Shown here: in pieces, positions 35,560 to 46,830 of the stretch | How the letters are laid out: each line of letters begins with the position of its first letter | Numbering within the stretch: the stretch's first letter is position 1 | Position numbers and translations under genes: made by a program | Origin: Woeseiaceae bacterium | GTDB taxonomy: Bacteria; Pseudomonadota; Gammaproteobacteria; Steroidobacterales; Woeseiaceae | NCBI GenBank assembly: GCA_021773035.1 | Contig: JAJFKU010000056.1 | Location: forward strand, 124,001-188,000 | Direction: 5' to 3' | DNA: 64,000 nt | Notes under the pieces: model-generated | The model's database searches: none | What the model was told of the DNA's origin: nothing | Seen by the model: only the letters and a program-made list of their open reading frames with translations

Positions 35560-36528
35560 TTGCTGTCAAATACGCTGATGTTCCCGACAGCGAACTTCAT
35601 AAGCAGCAACGGCATCCGCATGGCCACCTACGAGCAAGGCGAAGGGCCCGCGGTGATCTTTGTCCACGGCTTTCCGGAACTGGCGTTCTCATGGCGCTAT
35701 CAGTTGCCGGCGCTGGCTATGGCCGGTTTCCGCGCGATCGCGGTTGATATGCGAGGTTACGGGCAGACGGAAGCGCCATCCGGCGTGGAGCAGTACTCCA
35801 TGGAGAAACTCATCGGCGACCTGCACGGGCTGCTCGATGCGCTGCAACTCGAAAAAGCCATCTTCGTCGGACATGACTGGGGGGCATTGATTCTGTGGCA
35901 CATGGCGATGCTCGCCCCGGAAAGAATCGAAAAACTGATCAATCTCAATATTCCCCACTACCCACGGTCGCCGGTAGATCCCATCGCGGTCATGCGCAAA
36001 AGGTTCGGCAACGATTTTTACATTGTGAACTTCCAGGACTCCGATGATGCAGACCGGGTGTTCGCGGCAGATCCTGAGCGCTTCTTCGATCACATGATGC
36101 GGAAAAACCAGGTTACGCGCGAACAGTTCAATCAACTGCCGCCGCCCATGAAGGTATTGAGCCTGCTGCGGGTCATGGAGCGCGAAGCACCGGGCGGAGA
36201 GCCGCTGTTGAGCGCTACCGAACGCGACTACTACGTCGACGCGTTCAAGCACTCCGGATTTACGAATCCGATTAACTGGTATCGAAACTGGACCGGCAAC
36301 TGGGAAGCTTTCGAAGGCGTCGATCAGGTCATCGATGTTCCGACGCTGTTCATCGGGGCGGTCGATGACGTCATTATCGCACCCGAACACATCGCCGCCA
36401 TGAAGCCGCTGGTCACCGACCTGACGATTGAGATGCTCGAGCCCTGCGGCCACTGGACACAGCAACAGCGCCCCGAAGACGTTAACCGACTGATCACCGC
36501 CTGGCTATCGGCCCCAATCGAACCATAA
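35560..36528 (+). CDS. Alpha/beta hydrolase, epoxide-hydrolase-like
   Basis: A 322-residue enzyme. It has the oxyanion HGFPE motif, the nucleophile elbow GHDWGA with Asp (an epoxide-hydrolase or haloalkane-dehalogenase type nucleophile rather than Ser), DMRGYGQTEAP, a cap domain with PINWYRN (cap Tyr that polarises the epoxide), GAVDDVI for the acid and GHWTQQQRPE for the His. These agree with soluble epoxide hydrolases. The frame opens at TTG 35560; ATG 35578 is an equally plausible start. Substrate unknown. Confidence 0.88.
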   Translation: MLSNTLMFPTANFISSNGIRMATYEQGEGPAVIFVHGFPELAFSWRYQLPALAMAGFRAIAVDMRGYGQTEAPSGVEQYSMEKLIGDLHGLLDALQLEKAIFVGHDWGALILWHMAMLAPERIEKLINLNIPHYPRSPVDPIAVMRKRFGNDFYIVNFQDSDDADRVFAADPERFFDHMMRKNQVTREQFNQLPPPMKVLSLLRVMEREAPGGEPLLSATERDYYVDAFKHSGFTNPINWYRNWTGNWEAFEGVDQVIDVPTLFIGAVDDVIIAPEHIAAMKPLVTDLTIEMLEPCGHWTQQQRPEDVNRLITAWLSAPIEP

Positions 36529-37043
36529 AATGCCAAAAAATCTGCGATAAGCAGCTTAAAATCTGGAAAATTTCCGCCTTCTCCGCCTCCGCCAGAACCA
36601 ACCTCAAGAAAAGAACCAGCTCACGATATGGATTTTTTGATATTTTTAGCAGTTTTTATCGCAATTTAGATCATTTTTAAAGGTATTTAAAAGCATTTAC
36701 GGAAAAACGATGGCAGCAGATCAGGCCTCAGCAAGGCAGCCGGAACCTATACGTGCCCCGGGACGCTAGAAGAAATCACGAAAATATCGTCAAATTACGT
36801 AAAAAAAGCGGGCAAAATCGTCAAAATAACGTTAATTATCTTTTTTGAAGTGACCTTTACGAGCAATCGAGCCTCAGCAACGCGCCGCATCAATATCGAG
36901 ACTTATCGGATTTTAGAAGCTTTTAGGAACTATATCGCGGCAAAATAGCTCATACAGAAGATATCGCGCCCCAGGCCCCGATGCCCTGCAATAATCCGGC
37001 GCCCTGGCTGGTCTACTAGACGAACACCCAGCGGAGACCCTTT
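36529..37043. other. AT-rich non-coding stretch with phased A/T tracts
   Basis: No credible reading frame in 515 bp. From 36633 to 36698 seven T-tracts are centred about every 10 bp (36635, 36645, 36655, 36666, 36676, 36687, 36697). From 36781 to 36826 five A-tracts follow with similar spacing, and two T-tracts ten bases apart lie at 36911-36924. The 10-mer GCCTCAGCAA occurs twice (36725 and 36871) between these blocks. Such phasing predicts intrinsically bent DNA, possibly a nucleoid-protein binding region upstream of msrP. Confidence 0.7.
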
Positions 37044-38003
37044 GTGCTCATCAGAAAAGCGGCCGATATCCGGCCATCGGAAATCACCAGCGAACGCAAT
37101 TATCTGAACCGTCGCGACTTCATGCGCGCCGGCGCGATCGCCGGTGGCACGCTGCTGACGTCCGGCGCCATGAGCGCTGTAGTACCGGACACCCGGCTCG
37201 CAAAGCTGGCCAACGTTTCCAAGAGCGCTCACAGCACGAACGAAGCGCCGAACAGTTTCGAAGACATCTCGACCTACAACAACTTCTACGAGTTTGGCCT
37301 TAACAAGGATGACCCGTTCGAGAATGCGCAGGATTTCAGGACGCGGCCGTGGACGATCGAAGTCGACGGACACGCGGAGAAAACCGGCACCTTCGACTTC
37401 GACGATTTCGTCAAACCGTTCGACCTCGAGGAACGCATTTACAGAATGCGCTGTGTCGAAGCGTGGTCGATGGTGATCCCGTGGGTCGGAATTTCGCTGG
37501 CGGACGTCGTGAAGCACTTCAAACCAAGCTCCAAAGCACAATACGTCGCGTTTGAAACCCTGAACGACCGCGAGCAAATGCCGGGCGTTCGCGGACGTGC
37601 ACTCGACTGGCCGTACCGCGAGGGCCTCACGATAGCCGAGGCGACGAACCCGCTGCCAATCCTGGCGGTCGGCATCTACGGTAATGTGATCCCGAACCAG
37701 AACGGCGCACCGATCCGACTCGTTGTACCCTGGAAATACGGTTTCAAAGGCATCAAGAGCATTGTGAAAATCAGCTTCACGTCACGGCGACCAAAAACGA
37801 GCTGGAACATGGCCATTCCCGGTGAATACGGCTTCTACGCCAATGTGAACCCCGAGGTCAATCACCCGCGCTGGAGCCAGGCACGAGAACGCCGTATCGG
37901 TGCCGGACTGTTCGCCAGCAAGCAGGAAACACTGATGTTCAACGGCTATGGCGAGCAGGTCGCGCATCTCTACAAAGACCTCAACCTGCGCCGCAATTAT
38001 TAG
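37044..38003 (+). CDS. msrP: Protein-methionine-sulfoxide reductase catalytic subunit MsrP
   Basis: A 319-residue periplasmic molybdoenzyme. Twin-arginine signal NRRDFMRAG (Arg23-Arg24), molybdenum-ligating Cys137 in YRMRCVEAWSM, and the conserved WPYREGL...ILAVGIYG and PLRLVVPWKYGFK-like region mark the YedY family. It reduces methionine sulfoxide in periplasmic proteins with electrons from the quinone pool via MsrQ. GTG 37044 is preceded by GCGGAG. The msrQ start follows six bases after the stop. The moeA gene at 54 kb serves cofactor synthesis. Confidence 0.95.
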   Translation: MLIRKAADIRPSEITSERNYLNRRDFMRAGAIAGGTLLTSGAMSAVVPDTRLAKLANVSKSAHSTNEAPNSFEDISTYNNFYEFGLNKDDPFENAQDFRTRPWTIEVDGHAEKTGTFDFDDFVKPFDLEERIYRMRCVEAWSMVIPWVGISLADVVKHFKPSSKAQYVAFETLNDREQMPGVRGRALDWPYREGLTIAEATNPLPILAVGIYGNVIPNQNGAPIRLVVPWKYGFKGIKSIVKISFTSRRPKTSWNMAIPGEYGFYANVNPEVNHPRWSQARERRIGAGLFASKQETLMFNGYGEQVAHLYKDLNLRRNY

Positions 38004-38009
38004 GCGACC

Positions 38010-38645
38010 ATGAACACCTTGCAGCAGATCCGCTTCATCTGGAAGCCGCTGGTTTTCGTCGTCTGCCTGATACCCGCGGCCCTGGTCGTGACGGATGCTC
38101 TTGAACTGACCGGAGGCCTGGGCGCTAATCCTGTCGAGGCGATCCTCGATCGCTTCGGCAACTGGGCGCTGCGCTTCATTATGATCGCGTTAGCGGTCAC
38201 CCCGCTACGCCGCGTGAGCGGTTGGAACTGGCCGTCACGTTTTCGCCGCATGCTGGGATTGTTTACGTTTTTCTACGCACTCATGCACTTTCTGACGTGG
38301 TTCATACTGGACCGGGACCGCTCCATGTCCGAAGTCGTCGAAGACCTGGCAGAGCGGCCGTTCATTACGCTGGGATTCATAGCGGTGCTCTTGCTGACTG
38401 CGCTCGCGATAACGTCGTTCAGTACGCTACGGCGACGCATGGGCAAACGTTGGCAGACGCTGCACAACGCCGCCTACGTCATCGCCATCCTCGGTGTCTG
38501 GCACTACTGGTGGCAGGTCAAAAAAGACATCACCGAACCGCTGATTTATGCGGCGATTCTAAGCGCCCTGCTCGGCATCCGCATCGTCTGGCGACTTAAG
38601 AAACGAACGAAAAGGGCTCTGACCCCGGTCCGCCCGGCGGCGTGA
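38010..38645 (+). CDS. msrQ: Haem-binding membrane subunit MsrQ
   Basis: A 211-residue protein with about six transmembrane helices and the ferric-reductase-like pattern: histidines in FYALMHFLTWF, WQTLHNAAYV and GVWHYWWQVKKD bind b-haem. It passes quinone electrons to MsrP across the inner membrane. Its C-terminal tail (TKRALTPVRPAA) is partly encoded by a copy of the dispersed 17-bp repeat (38610-38626), so the gene end appears to have been rewritten by a repeat insertion. Confidence 0.94.
   Translation: MNTLQQIRFIWKPLVFVVCLIPAALVVTDALELTGGLGANPVEAILDRFGNWALRFIMIALAVTPLRRVSGWNWPSRFRRMLGLFTFFYALMHFLTWFILDRDRSMSEVVEDLAERPFITLGFIAVLLLTALAITSFSTLRRRMGKRWQTLHNAAYVIAILGVWHYWWQVKKDITEPLIYAAILSALLGIRIVWRLKKRTKRALTPVRPAA
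38610..38626 (+). repeat. Dispersed repeat copy (half-arm) within msrQ 3' end
   Basis: AAAAGGGCTCTGACCCC is identical to 14522-14538, the right arm of the inverted repeat. Here only one arm is present and it encodes part of the MsrQ tail. Confidence 0.75.
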
Positions 38646-39281
38646 CTAGGCTTTCGTAGCTTCGAGATAGATCGCGTCCATCGGTATTTCATCCACCACT
38701 TCGACCTTGCAACTGGTGATGGCAAAGCCGGCATCCCGGACCAGAGCGCTGAGTTCCTGGGCCCCGTAGCGAACGGCGATCACGTCCGACTGACTACCAT
38801 AGTCAATGGCGCCGGAACCCTCCCAGGCGGCGATGAGCAGCTGTCCATCCGGACGTAATACGCGAAGCCACTCACCAAGCGCCTCACGAATACCGTCGAC
38901 GTCAACATGATGTAGCGAGAAATAACTGAGCACGGCGATCGCCGTGTCGCCGTCAATCTGCGACAGGTCGCGCATATCGCCAACGAGCAACTCCGCGTCG
39001 GGGCCAACGCGCTGTCGCGCGATCGCCACCATTTGCGGCGATAAGTCGATGCCCAGCAAAGGACGATCACTGTCATAGCGCTGCCGATACATCGCGAGCA
39101 TATGCCCTGAGCCGCAGGCCGTATCGACGATCGTTCCGGGGAGACCGTCAATCCTCTTGTGCAAACGCCCCAGAGTATCGGCATATAGCGGCAGTTCGAT
39201 TTCCGAGTCCATCATCCTGGAGTACGACTCCGCCGTTTCGTCGTAGAGATTCTGCACAGCGTCTTCATCCGATAACTTCAT
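38646..39281 (-). CDS. Class I SAM-dependent methyltransferase
   Basis: Start ATG 39281 gives 211 residues. SAM-binding motif I reads VDTACGSGHMLAMY (xDxxCGSG), motif II LLGIDLSPQMVAIARQR, and ELLVGDMRDLSQI and VLSYFSLHHVD complete a Rossmann methyltransferase of the UbiE/methyltransf_11 type. The substrate is unknown. Its stop abuts the msrQ stop (convergent). Upstream lies the groEL terminator. Confidence 0.86.
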   Translation of the reverse strand: MKLSDEDAVQNLYDETAESYSRMMDSEIELPLYADTLGRLHKRIDGLPGTIVDTACGSGHMLAMYRQRYDSDRPLLGIDLSPQMVAIARQRVGPDAELLVGDMRDLSQIDGDTAIAVLSYFSLHHVDVDGIREALGEWLRVLRPDGQLLIAAWEGSGAIDYGSQSDVIAVRYGAQELSALVRDAGFAITSCKVEVVDEIPMDAIYLEATKA

Positions 39282-39326
39282 GATTCCCAAGCCCCCTGTT
39301 CAGTACAAAGCGACCGCGATTATCGC

Positions 39327-39360
39327 AAAAAAAAGCCCGGCTTATAGCCGGGCTTTTTAT
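39327..39360 (-). terminator. Intrinsic terminator downstream of groEL (bidirectional form)
   Basis: GCCCGGCT (39335-39342) and AGCCGGGC (39346-39353) form an eight-pair stem with a three-base loop, flanked by an A-run on one side and TTTTTAT on the other. It can end minus-strand groESL transcription. Confidence 0.88.
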
Positions 39361-39381
39361 TCTTGCAGAGTAGCGAGCTGC

Positions 39382-41332
<1,951 letters not shown>

Positions 41333-41398
41333 GGTGCTTTTCTCCTTTAAACTATTGATTTATAACCGATTTAAGGCGGTTTTCCCGGCCGACACACG

Positions 41399-41425
41399 TT
41401 AGCACTCGACCGCAAGGAGTGCTAA
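41399..41425. promoter_or_regulatory. CIRCE operator (HrcA binding site) of groESL
   Basis: TTAGCACTC, nine spacer bases, GAGTGCTAA: an exact match to the CIRCE consensus. It lies 67 bp upstream of the groES start, as expected for the repressor HrcA acting in or next to the promoter. No sigma-32 promoter was recognised. Confidence 0.95.
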
Positions 41426-41564
41426 TAATAGGCATCGGGCGTCAGAATTCAAGTGGCAAAACTCGACCTGCGTCGATGACTTGCCTTATTAAACAGGTAA
41501 CATTCGCGTTTGCACGCCGGTCCTTGTAGGCAGATCGGCAACCACAAATCCCAAGCAGGGCTCT

Positions 41565-43811
41565 ATGACATTGTTCCAAAAAGCTTTTACAGCACTCGCA
41601 TTGCTGCTTCTGACGACTGCCTCGCTGGCGCAAAATGAACGCCCGCTGCCACCGCAGGAGGTTTTTCGCTACGTCATTCACGACGCCGGCGACGCGTTTG
41701 AAATCGACTGGGCGGTCGAAGACGGCGCGTACATGTACCGGAATGAATTCAAATTCGCCATCGACGCTGCCGGCATCGAACTCGGCGCGCCCGAACTGCC
41801 GGAGGGCGAACTGCATACCGACGAGTTCTTCGGCGAACAAGTCGTCTATCGTGGCAGTTTTTTTGTGCGGCTGCCGTATACGGCAAGCGCGGACAAGCCA
41901 GCCACGACACAGCTGACGATTGAGAGCCGCGGCTGCCTGGACTGGGGTTTTTGTTACTCGCCGCAGTCCTGGACCGAGGAGGTCCAGCTCAAAACAGCCA
42001 CCGCGGCGAAACAAAAGCTCAGTTTTGGCAGCCTTGCCGGGAACTCGGCCGATGACCCGCTGCCGGCGGACGAGGTTTTTGTGCCAACCGCATTCGCTGT
42101 GGACGGCAACACGATCGAATTCGGCATCCGCCTGCTCCCCGGCTACTACCTGTACAAGAGCAAGATTGCGCTGCGCTCGCTGAGCGACAACGCGAAGGCC
42201 GGTCAGCTCGACCTGCCGAAAGGCAAGGTGAAAACGGACGAGTGGCTGGGCGAACAGGAAGTCTATTACGACGAAGTTCTCGGCAAGGTCGCGATCGCGC
42301 GCGCGACGCCGGAGGCCATGGACCTCGATATCGAACTCAGTTATCAGGGCTGTAAAGAGGATGGTATTTGCTATCTTCCGGTCACCAGGACGCTGACCGT
42401 TAGCCTGCCGGAGGCTTCGACCACGACCGACCTGTCGCGCATCGCAGAGTCAGGCGCACCGGTTTCGGAACAGGCACGCCTCGCGGAGATCATCAAGAAT
42501 TCAAGTATCTGGGTAGCGGCCGGACTGTTTTTCCTCGCCGGTCTTGGCCTCGCGTTTACGCCATGCGTGCTGCCGATGATTCCCATCCTGTCGGGCATCA
42601 TCGCCGGAGAAGGCGATAACGTGAGCCCAACGCGTGGCTTTACACTGGCATTGAGCTACGTGTTAGGCATGGCGATCGTCTATACCGCCGCCGGCGTTAT
42701 CGCCGCCGCTGCGGGGCTGCAGCTGCAGGCAACCTTTAATCAACCGTGGATTCTTATCCTGTTCGCCGGCCTGTTTGTCGTTCTGGCACTGGGAATGTTT
42801 GGTGCTTACGACCTGCAAATGCCGAGCGCATTGCAGAGCAAACTCTCCGGCATCAGCGGCAAGCAGAAAAGCGGTACCATGATCGGCGCATTCATCATGG
42901 GCGCATTGTCCTCCTTAATCGTCACCGCCTGCGTCGCACCGGCACTGATCGCGGCGCTAACCGTGATTGCGCAAACCGGCGACATGCTCCGCGGCGGCAG
43001 CGCTCTATTCGCGATGAGCCTCGGCATGGGCGCACCGTTGCTGCTGGTTGGCGCGGCACAGGGCAAACTGTTGCCGAAGGCCGGTGGCTGGATGGTCACC
43101 GTCAAGAACGTGTTCGGCTTCATGATGCTGGCGCTCGCCATCTGGATGCTGTCACGCATCCTGCCGGGTGCGGTAACGATGATGCTGTGGGCCGTCCTCG
43201 TCTTCATGGCCGGTGTGTTCATGGGCGGTCTGACAACGCTGAATTCAGACGCGGGCATCACGCAGAAACTCGGTAAGGGCTTCGGGTTTCTCGCGATTGT
43301 CTACGGCCTCATCCTGATGCTCGGCTCGCTGACCGGCGGCGGCAATCCGCTGCAACCGCTCGCCAGCGTCAAGCTGGGTGGCGACGGCGCCACGAGCGCT
43401 GCTGCGCACGACGAGTTACCGTTTCAGCGCATAAAGTCGGTCGATGATCTGGACCGGGAGATCGCCAGCGCCTCCGCGGCAGGCAGGACCGTGATGCTCG
43501 ACTTCTATGCGGACTGGTGCGTCTCCTGTCTCGAAATGGAGGCCTACACGTTTACCGACAACGATGTGCGGTCGGCACTTTCCAACACGGTATGGCTGCA
43601 GGCAGACGTTACGGCGAACGACGATATCGACCAGGTGCTTCTGCAGCGTTTCTCGGTGTTCGGCCCGCCGACGATCATATTCTTCGGCACGGACGGCCAG
43701 CAACGGCACGGCTACGAGGTTGTCGGTTACATGAAAGCCGAAGCCTTCGCGGCACATGTCAGGCAGGCCTTGTCCGTATCGGATAGCATGTCGGCCAAGG
43801 TCAACGAATAA
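41565..43811 (+). CDS. dsbD: Thiol:disulfide interchange protein DsbD with two N-terminal alpha domains
   Basis: A 748-residue protein, about 180 residues longer than E. coli DsbD. After the signal peptide come two tandem DsbD-alpha domains (about 24-145 and 155-285), each with its own Cys pair (GCLDWGFCYSP; GCKEDGICYLP). Eight or so transmembrane helices follow with CVLPMIPILSGI and VTACVAPAL carrying the membrane cysteines, and a thioredoxin-like domain has WCVSC. It moves electrons from cytoplasmic thioredoxin to periplasmic disulfides. The duplicated alpha domain could serve two sets of partners. The TlpA-like gene follows 11 bp later. Confidence 0.94.
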   Translation: MTLFQKAFTALALLLLTTASLAQNERPLPPQEVFRYVIHDAGDAFEIDWAVEDGAYMYRNEFKFAIDAAGIELGAPELPEGELHTDEFFGEQVVYRGSFFVRLPYTASADKPATTQLTIESRGCLDWGFCYSPQSWTEEVQLKTATAAKQKLSFGSLAGNSADDPLPADEVFVPTAFAVDGNTIEFGIRLLPGYYLYKSKIALRSLSDNAKAGQLDLPKGKVKTDEWLGEQEVYYDEVLGKVAIARATPEAMDLDIELSYQGCKEDGICYLPVTRTLTVSLPEASTTTDLSRIAESGAPVSEQARLAEIIKNSSIWVAAGLFFLAGLGLAFTPCVLPMIPILSGIIAGEGDNVSPTRGFTLALSYVLGMAIVYTAAGVIAAAAGLQLQATFNQPWILILFAGLFVVLALGMFGAYDLQMPSALQSKLSGISGKQKSGTMIGAFIMGALSSLIVTACVAPALIAALTVIAQTGDMLRGGSALFAMSLGMGAPLLLVGAAQGKLLPKAGGWMVTVKNVFGFMMLALAIWMLSRILPGAVTMMLWAVLVFMAGVFMGGLTTLNSDAGITQKLGKGFGFLAIVYGLILMLGSLTGGGNPLQPLASVKLGGDGATSAAAHDELPFQRIKSVDDLDREIASASAAGRTVMLDFYADWCVSCLEMEAYTFTDNDVRSALSNTVWLQADVTANDDIDQVLLQRFSVFGPPTIIFFGTDGQQRHGYEVVGYMKAEAFAAHVRQALSVSDSMSAKVNE

Positions 43812-43822
43812 CAGGATTCACC

Positions 43823-44443
43823 GTGTCACGAGTTTTTTTGATGTTTGTAGCTGCACTGGTCGCGATGATGGCCGGCGCCTTGTTTTATGCGGCGAGAATC
43901 CCGGTGCAGACACCCGTGCCCGCAGCGCAGGCGACTACGCAGACAGCAGCTCTGCCGGCCGCGCTGGAGGTCGTTACACATCCATCCTTCGCGTTACCCG
44001 ACATATCCGGAACATCACGAGATTTCTCCGAGTGGGACGGGAAAAATCGAATCCTGAACTTCTGGGCAACCTGGTGCGCCCCGTGCCGGCGCGAAATACC
44101 GCTGCTGAAAACCTTCCAGGACGAACACTCGGCTAACGGTTTCCAGGTCATCGGCATCGCCGTGGATTATCAGGAGGCGGTCGCGAACTACGCGGAGGCG
44201 GCGGAGTTCAACTACCCGGTCCTGGTCGGTGAGCAGGACGCCATGGCCGTCGCCGAGTCGTCGGGCATTCAGTTCGTCGGCCTGCCCTTCACGATGTTCG
44301 TCGCCTCCGATGGCGAACTGATCGGCGCCTACATCGGCGAGTTGCACCAACCGCAACTGGAGACAATTGTCGATGTCATGACACGCCTCGACCGAGCGGA
44401 GATATCCAAAGAGGGCGCGCGCGCGGCGCTGGACCAGCTCTGA
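43823..44443 (+). CDS. TlpA-family thioredoxin-like protein disulfide reductase
   Basis: A 206-residue protein (GTG start) with an N-terminal membrane anchor or signal (FLMFVAALVAMMAGALFYA) and a thioredoxin fold with active site WATWCAPCRREIP (CAPC), then VIGIAVDYQEAV and a cis-Pro loop (GLPFTMFV). TlpA/ResA-type proteins keep periplasmic cysteines reduced, for example in cytochrome c maturation. Position right after dsbD suggests that DsbD is its electron donor. Confidence 0.9.
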   Translation: MSRVFLMFVAALVAMMAGALFYAARIPVQTPVPAAQATTQTAALPAALEVVTHPSFALPDISGTSRDFSEWDGKNRILNFWATWCAPCRREIPLLKTFQDEHSANGFQVIGIAVDYQEAVANYAEAAEFNYPVLVGEQDAMAVAESSGIQFVGLPFTMFVASDGELIGAYIGELHQPQLETIVDVMTRLDRAEISKEGARAALDQL

Positions 44444-44523
44444 CGCAACAATTAGGTAGTAAATCCTCAGGAAACAGTTAGAATTGCCGCCATCTTCGGC
44501 AATCTGGCTGCGAACCTCCAAGA

Positions 44524-44976
44524 ATGTCCTCTTTTTTGCTCATTAACGGTCCAAACCTGAATCTGTTGGGTTCGCGGGAACCGGATGTCTACGGCGCGAC
44601 CGGCCTGCCGGACATCGAACAACGCTGCGCTGCGCTGGCCAAAGAACTTGGGCACGGCCTCGACTGTTTTCAGAGTAACGCCGAGCATGAGCTCATTGAC
44701 CGCGTACAGAAAGCCGCCGTCGATGGCATCGCATTTATCATTCTGAACCCTGGCGGTTTTACGCATACCAGTGTGGCTTTGCGTGACGCTTTCCTGGCTG
44801 TTCAGATTCCGTTTATCGAAATTCATCTGAGCAACACCTTTGCTCGTGAGGAGTTTCGGCACAACAGCTACTTCAGCGACATCGCGAAAAGCTGTTTGTT
44901 TGGTTTTGGGGCATACGGCTATGAACTGGCACTGCGCGCCGCCAGTCAATACGTCGGCGACGGCGAGGAAGAATAA
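44524..44976 (+). CDS. aroQ: Type II 3-dehydroquinate dehydratase
   Basis: A 150-residue Aro[21 protein letters not shown] with the catalytic Tyr in the lid loop, [36 protein letters not shown] and [12 protein letters not shown] are all conserved. It converts 3-dehydroquinate to 3-dehydroshikimate in the shikimate pathway. The stop overlaps the accB start (TAATG), giving the aroQ-accB-accC order usual in gammaproteobacteria. Confidence 0.97.
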   Translation: MSSFLLINGPNLNLLGSREPDVYGATGLPDIEQRCAALAKELGHGLDCFQSNAEHELIDRVQKAAVDGIAFIILNPGGFTHTSVALRDAFLAVQIPFIEIHLSNTFAREEFRHNSYFSDIAKSCLFGFGAYGYELALRAASQYVGDGEEE

Positions 44977-45458
44977 TGGATATAAGAAAAGTAAAAAAAC
45001 TCATTGAGTTACTGGACGAGTCCGGCATTGCCGAGATCGAGATTACCGAGGGCGAGGAATCGGTACGCATCAGTCGCTACCCGCAGGGAGGAGCGCTAAT
45101 TGCTGCTCCGGCAGCGCTGGCAGCGGCGCCCGCTGCAACCAGTCCCGCGGCCAGTCCCGTTGCAGCGCCAGCCGCTGCTCCTGCGGCACCGGTCGAGGCC
45201 GATGAAGACGGCTTCGAGGTAACTGCGCCAATGGTCGGCACGTTCTACGCGGCGGCATCGCCGGGCGCCGCACCGTATGTTCAGGTTGGCGACCGCGTCA
45301 GCGAAGGCGACACGCTGTGCATCATCGAGGCCATGAAGATGATGAACCAGATCGAATCCGATGTGACCGGTGTCGTGAAATCAATCCGCCTGCAGAACGG
45401 CGAACCGGTTGAATTCGGACAGACGCTGATCGTCATCGATCAACGCCCGAACGACTGA
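44976..45458 (+). CDS. accB: Biotin carboxyl carrier protein of acetyl-CoA carboxylase
   Basis: A 160-residue [27 protein letters not shown] start, an Ala/Pro-rich flexible linker (about 50-80), and the biotinyl domain with [12 protein letters not shown] (biotinylated Lys in MKM). It carries carboxy-biotin between AccC and the carboxyltransferase AccAD in the first step of fatty acid synthesis. It sits between aroQ and accC. Confidence 0.97.
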   Translation: MDIRKVKKLIELLDESGIAEIEITEGEESVRISRYPQGGALIAAPAALAAAPAATSPAASPVAAPAAAPAAPVEADEDGFEVTAPMVGTFYAAASPGAAPYVQVGDRVSEGDTLCIIEAMKMMNQIESDVTGVVKSIRLQNGEPVEFGQTLIVIDQRPND

Positions 45459-45472
45459 GCGGGCAGATTAAG

Positions 45473-46816
45473 ATGCTCGAAAAGATCGTTATAGCCAACC
45501 GCGGCGAGATCGCATTACGCATCCTGCGCGCTTGCCGCGAGATGGGCATCAAAACCGTCGCCGTACACTCGACCGCCGATAACAATCTCAAACATGTGCT
45601 GCTGGCCGACGAGACTGTTTGCATCGGCCCGCCGCAATCCGTCGACAGCTACCTGAACATGCCGGCGATCATCAGCGCCGCCGAGGTTACGGACGCCACC
45701 GGGATACATCCGGGATACGGTTTTCTGTCCGAGAACGCCGACTTTGCCGAACGCGTGGAGTCCAGCGGCTTTACCTTTATCGGGCCCAAAGCCGACGCGA
45801 TTCGCCTGATGGGCGACAAGGTTTCCGCGATCGCGGCGATGAAAAAAGCCGGCGTGCCCTGCGTACCGGGTTCGGATGGCCCACTGGGCGAAGACCCGGA
45901 TGAGAACATGCGCATCGCCAGGGACATCGGTTACCCCATCATCATCAAAGCCTCCGGCGGTGGTGGCGGCCGCGGCATGCGGGTTGTGCACGCCGAAGCC
46001 TCACTCATTGCGGCAATAACGGTAACCAAAGCCGAAGCCAGGGCCGCGTTCAACAACGACGTCGTCTACATGGAGAAATTTCTAGAGACTCCGCGGCATG
46101 TCGAATTTCAGGTGCTTGCCGATACGCACGGCAACGCGATACACCTCGGCGAACGCGACTGCTCCATGCAACGCCGCCATCAGAAGGTCATCGAGGAAGC
46201 GCCGGCACCGGGCATCACCGAAGAACAACGTCAGCGGATCGGCGAACGCTGCGTACAGGCCTGCAAGGAAATCGGCTACCGCAGTGCCGGCACGTTTGAG
46301 TTCCTGTATGAGAACGACGAATTCTATTTCATCGAGATGAATACCCGCCTGCAGGTCGAGCACCCAGTAACCGAGATGATTACCGGCATCGATATCGTGC
46401 GCGAGCAATTGCGGGTCGCCAGCGGAGAGAAGCTCAAATACACGCAGGAAGACGTCCGGATTCAGGGTCACGCGATCGAATGTCGCATCAACGCCGAAGA
46501 CCCGAAGAACTTCATGCCGTCGCCGGGACTCGTCACACTGTGGCATCCACCCGGAGGCCCCGGCGTGCGCGTCGAAAGCCACATCTACAGCGGCTACAAA
46601 GTACCCCCCTACTACGACTCGATGATCGGCAAACTCATCGCACACGGCGAGTCACGCGAAGCCGCATTCGCGCGTATGAAGAACGCGTTGAGTGAAGTCG
46701 TCATTGAGGGAATCAAAACCAATATTCCGCTGCATCAGGAAGTCTTCCAACACGCCGCGTTCCAGGCCGGTGGCACCGACATACACTATCTCGAAAAACG
46801 CCTCGGACTGGTGTAG
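45473..46816 (+). CDS. accC: Biotin carboxylase subunit of acetyl-CoA carboxylase
   Basis: A 447-residue Acc[21 protein letters not shown], the Gly-rich ATP loop [42 protein letters not shown], and [20 protein letters not shown] with catalytic residues. It carboxylates biotin on AccB with bicarbonate and ATP. It starts 14 bp after accB, with prmA directly after. Confidence 0.98.
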   Translation: MLEKIVIANRGEIALRILRACREMGIKTVAVHSTADNNLKHVLLADETVCIGPPQSVDSYLNMPAIISAAEVTDATGIHPGYGFLSENADFAERVESSGFTFIGPKADAIRLMGDKVSAIAAMKKAGVPCVPGSDGPLGEDPDENMRIARDIGYPIIIKASGGGGGRGMRVVHAEASLIAAITVTKAEARAAFNNDVVYMEKFLETPRHVEFQVLADTHGNAIHLGERDCSMQRRHQKVIEEAPAPGITEEQRQRIGERCVQACKEIGYRSAGTFEFLYENDEFYFIEMNTRLQVEHPVTEMITGIDIVREQLRVASGEKLKYTQEDVRIQGHAIECRINAEDPKNFMPSPGLVTLWHPPGGPGVRVESHIYSGYKVPPYYDSMIGKLIAHGESREAAFARMKNALSEVVIEGIKTNIPLHQEVFQHAAFQAGGTDIHYLEKRLGLV

Positions 46817-46830
46817 CCCGGAGTACGGCG

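Noticed and set aside
35689..36465. 258-residue minus-strand frame
   Set aside because: Antisense to the epoxide-hydrolase-like gene, whose catalytic motifs are all intact.
36529..37043. tRNA or CRISPR array in the AT-rich gap
   Set aside because: No cloverleaf and no regular repeat-spacer pattern; only phased short tracts and one repeated 10-mer.
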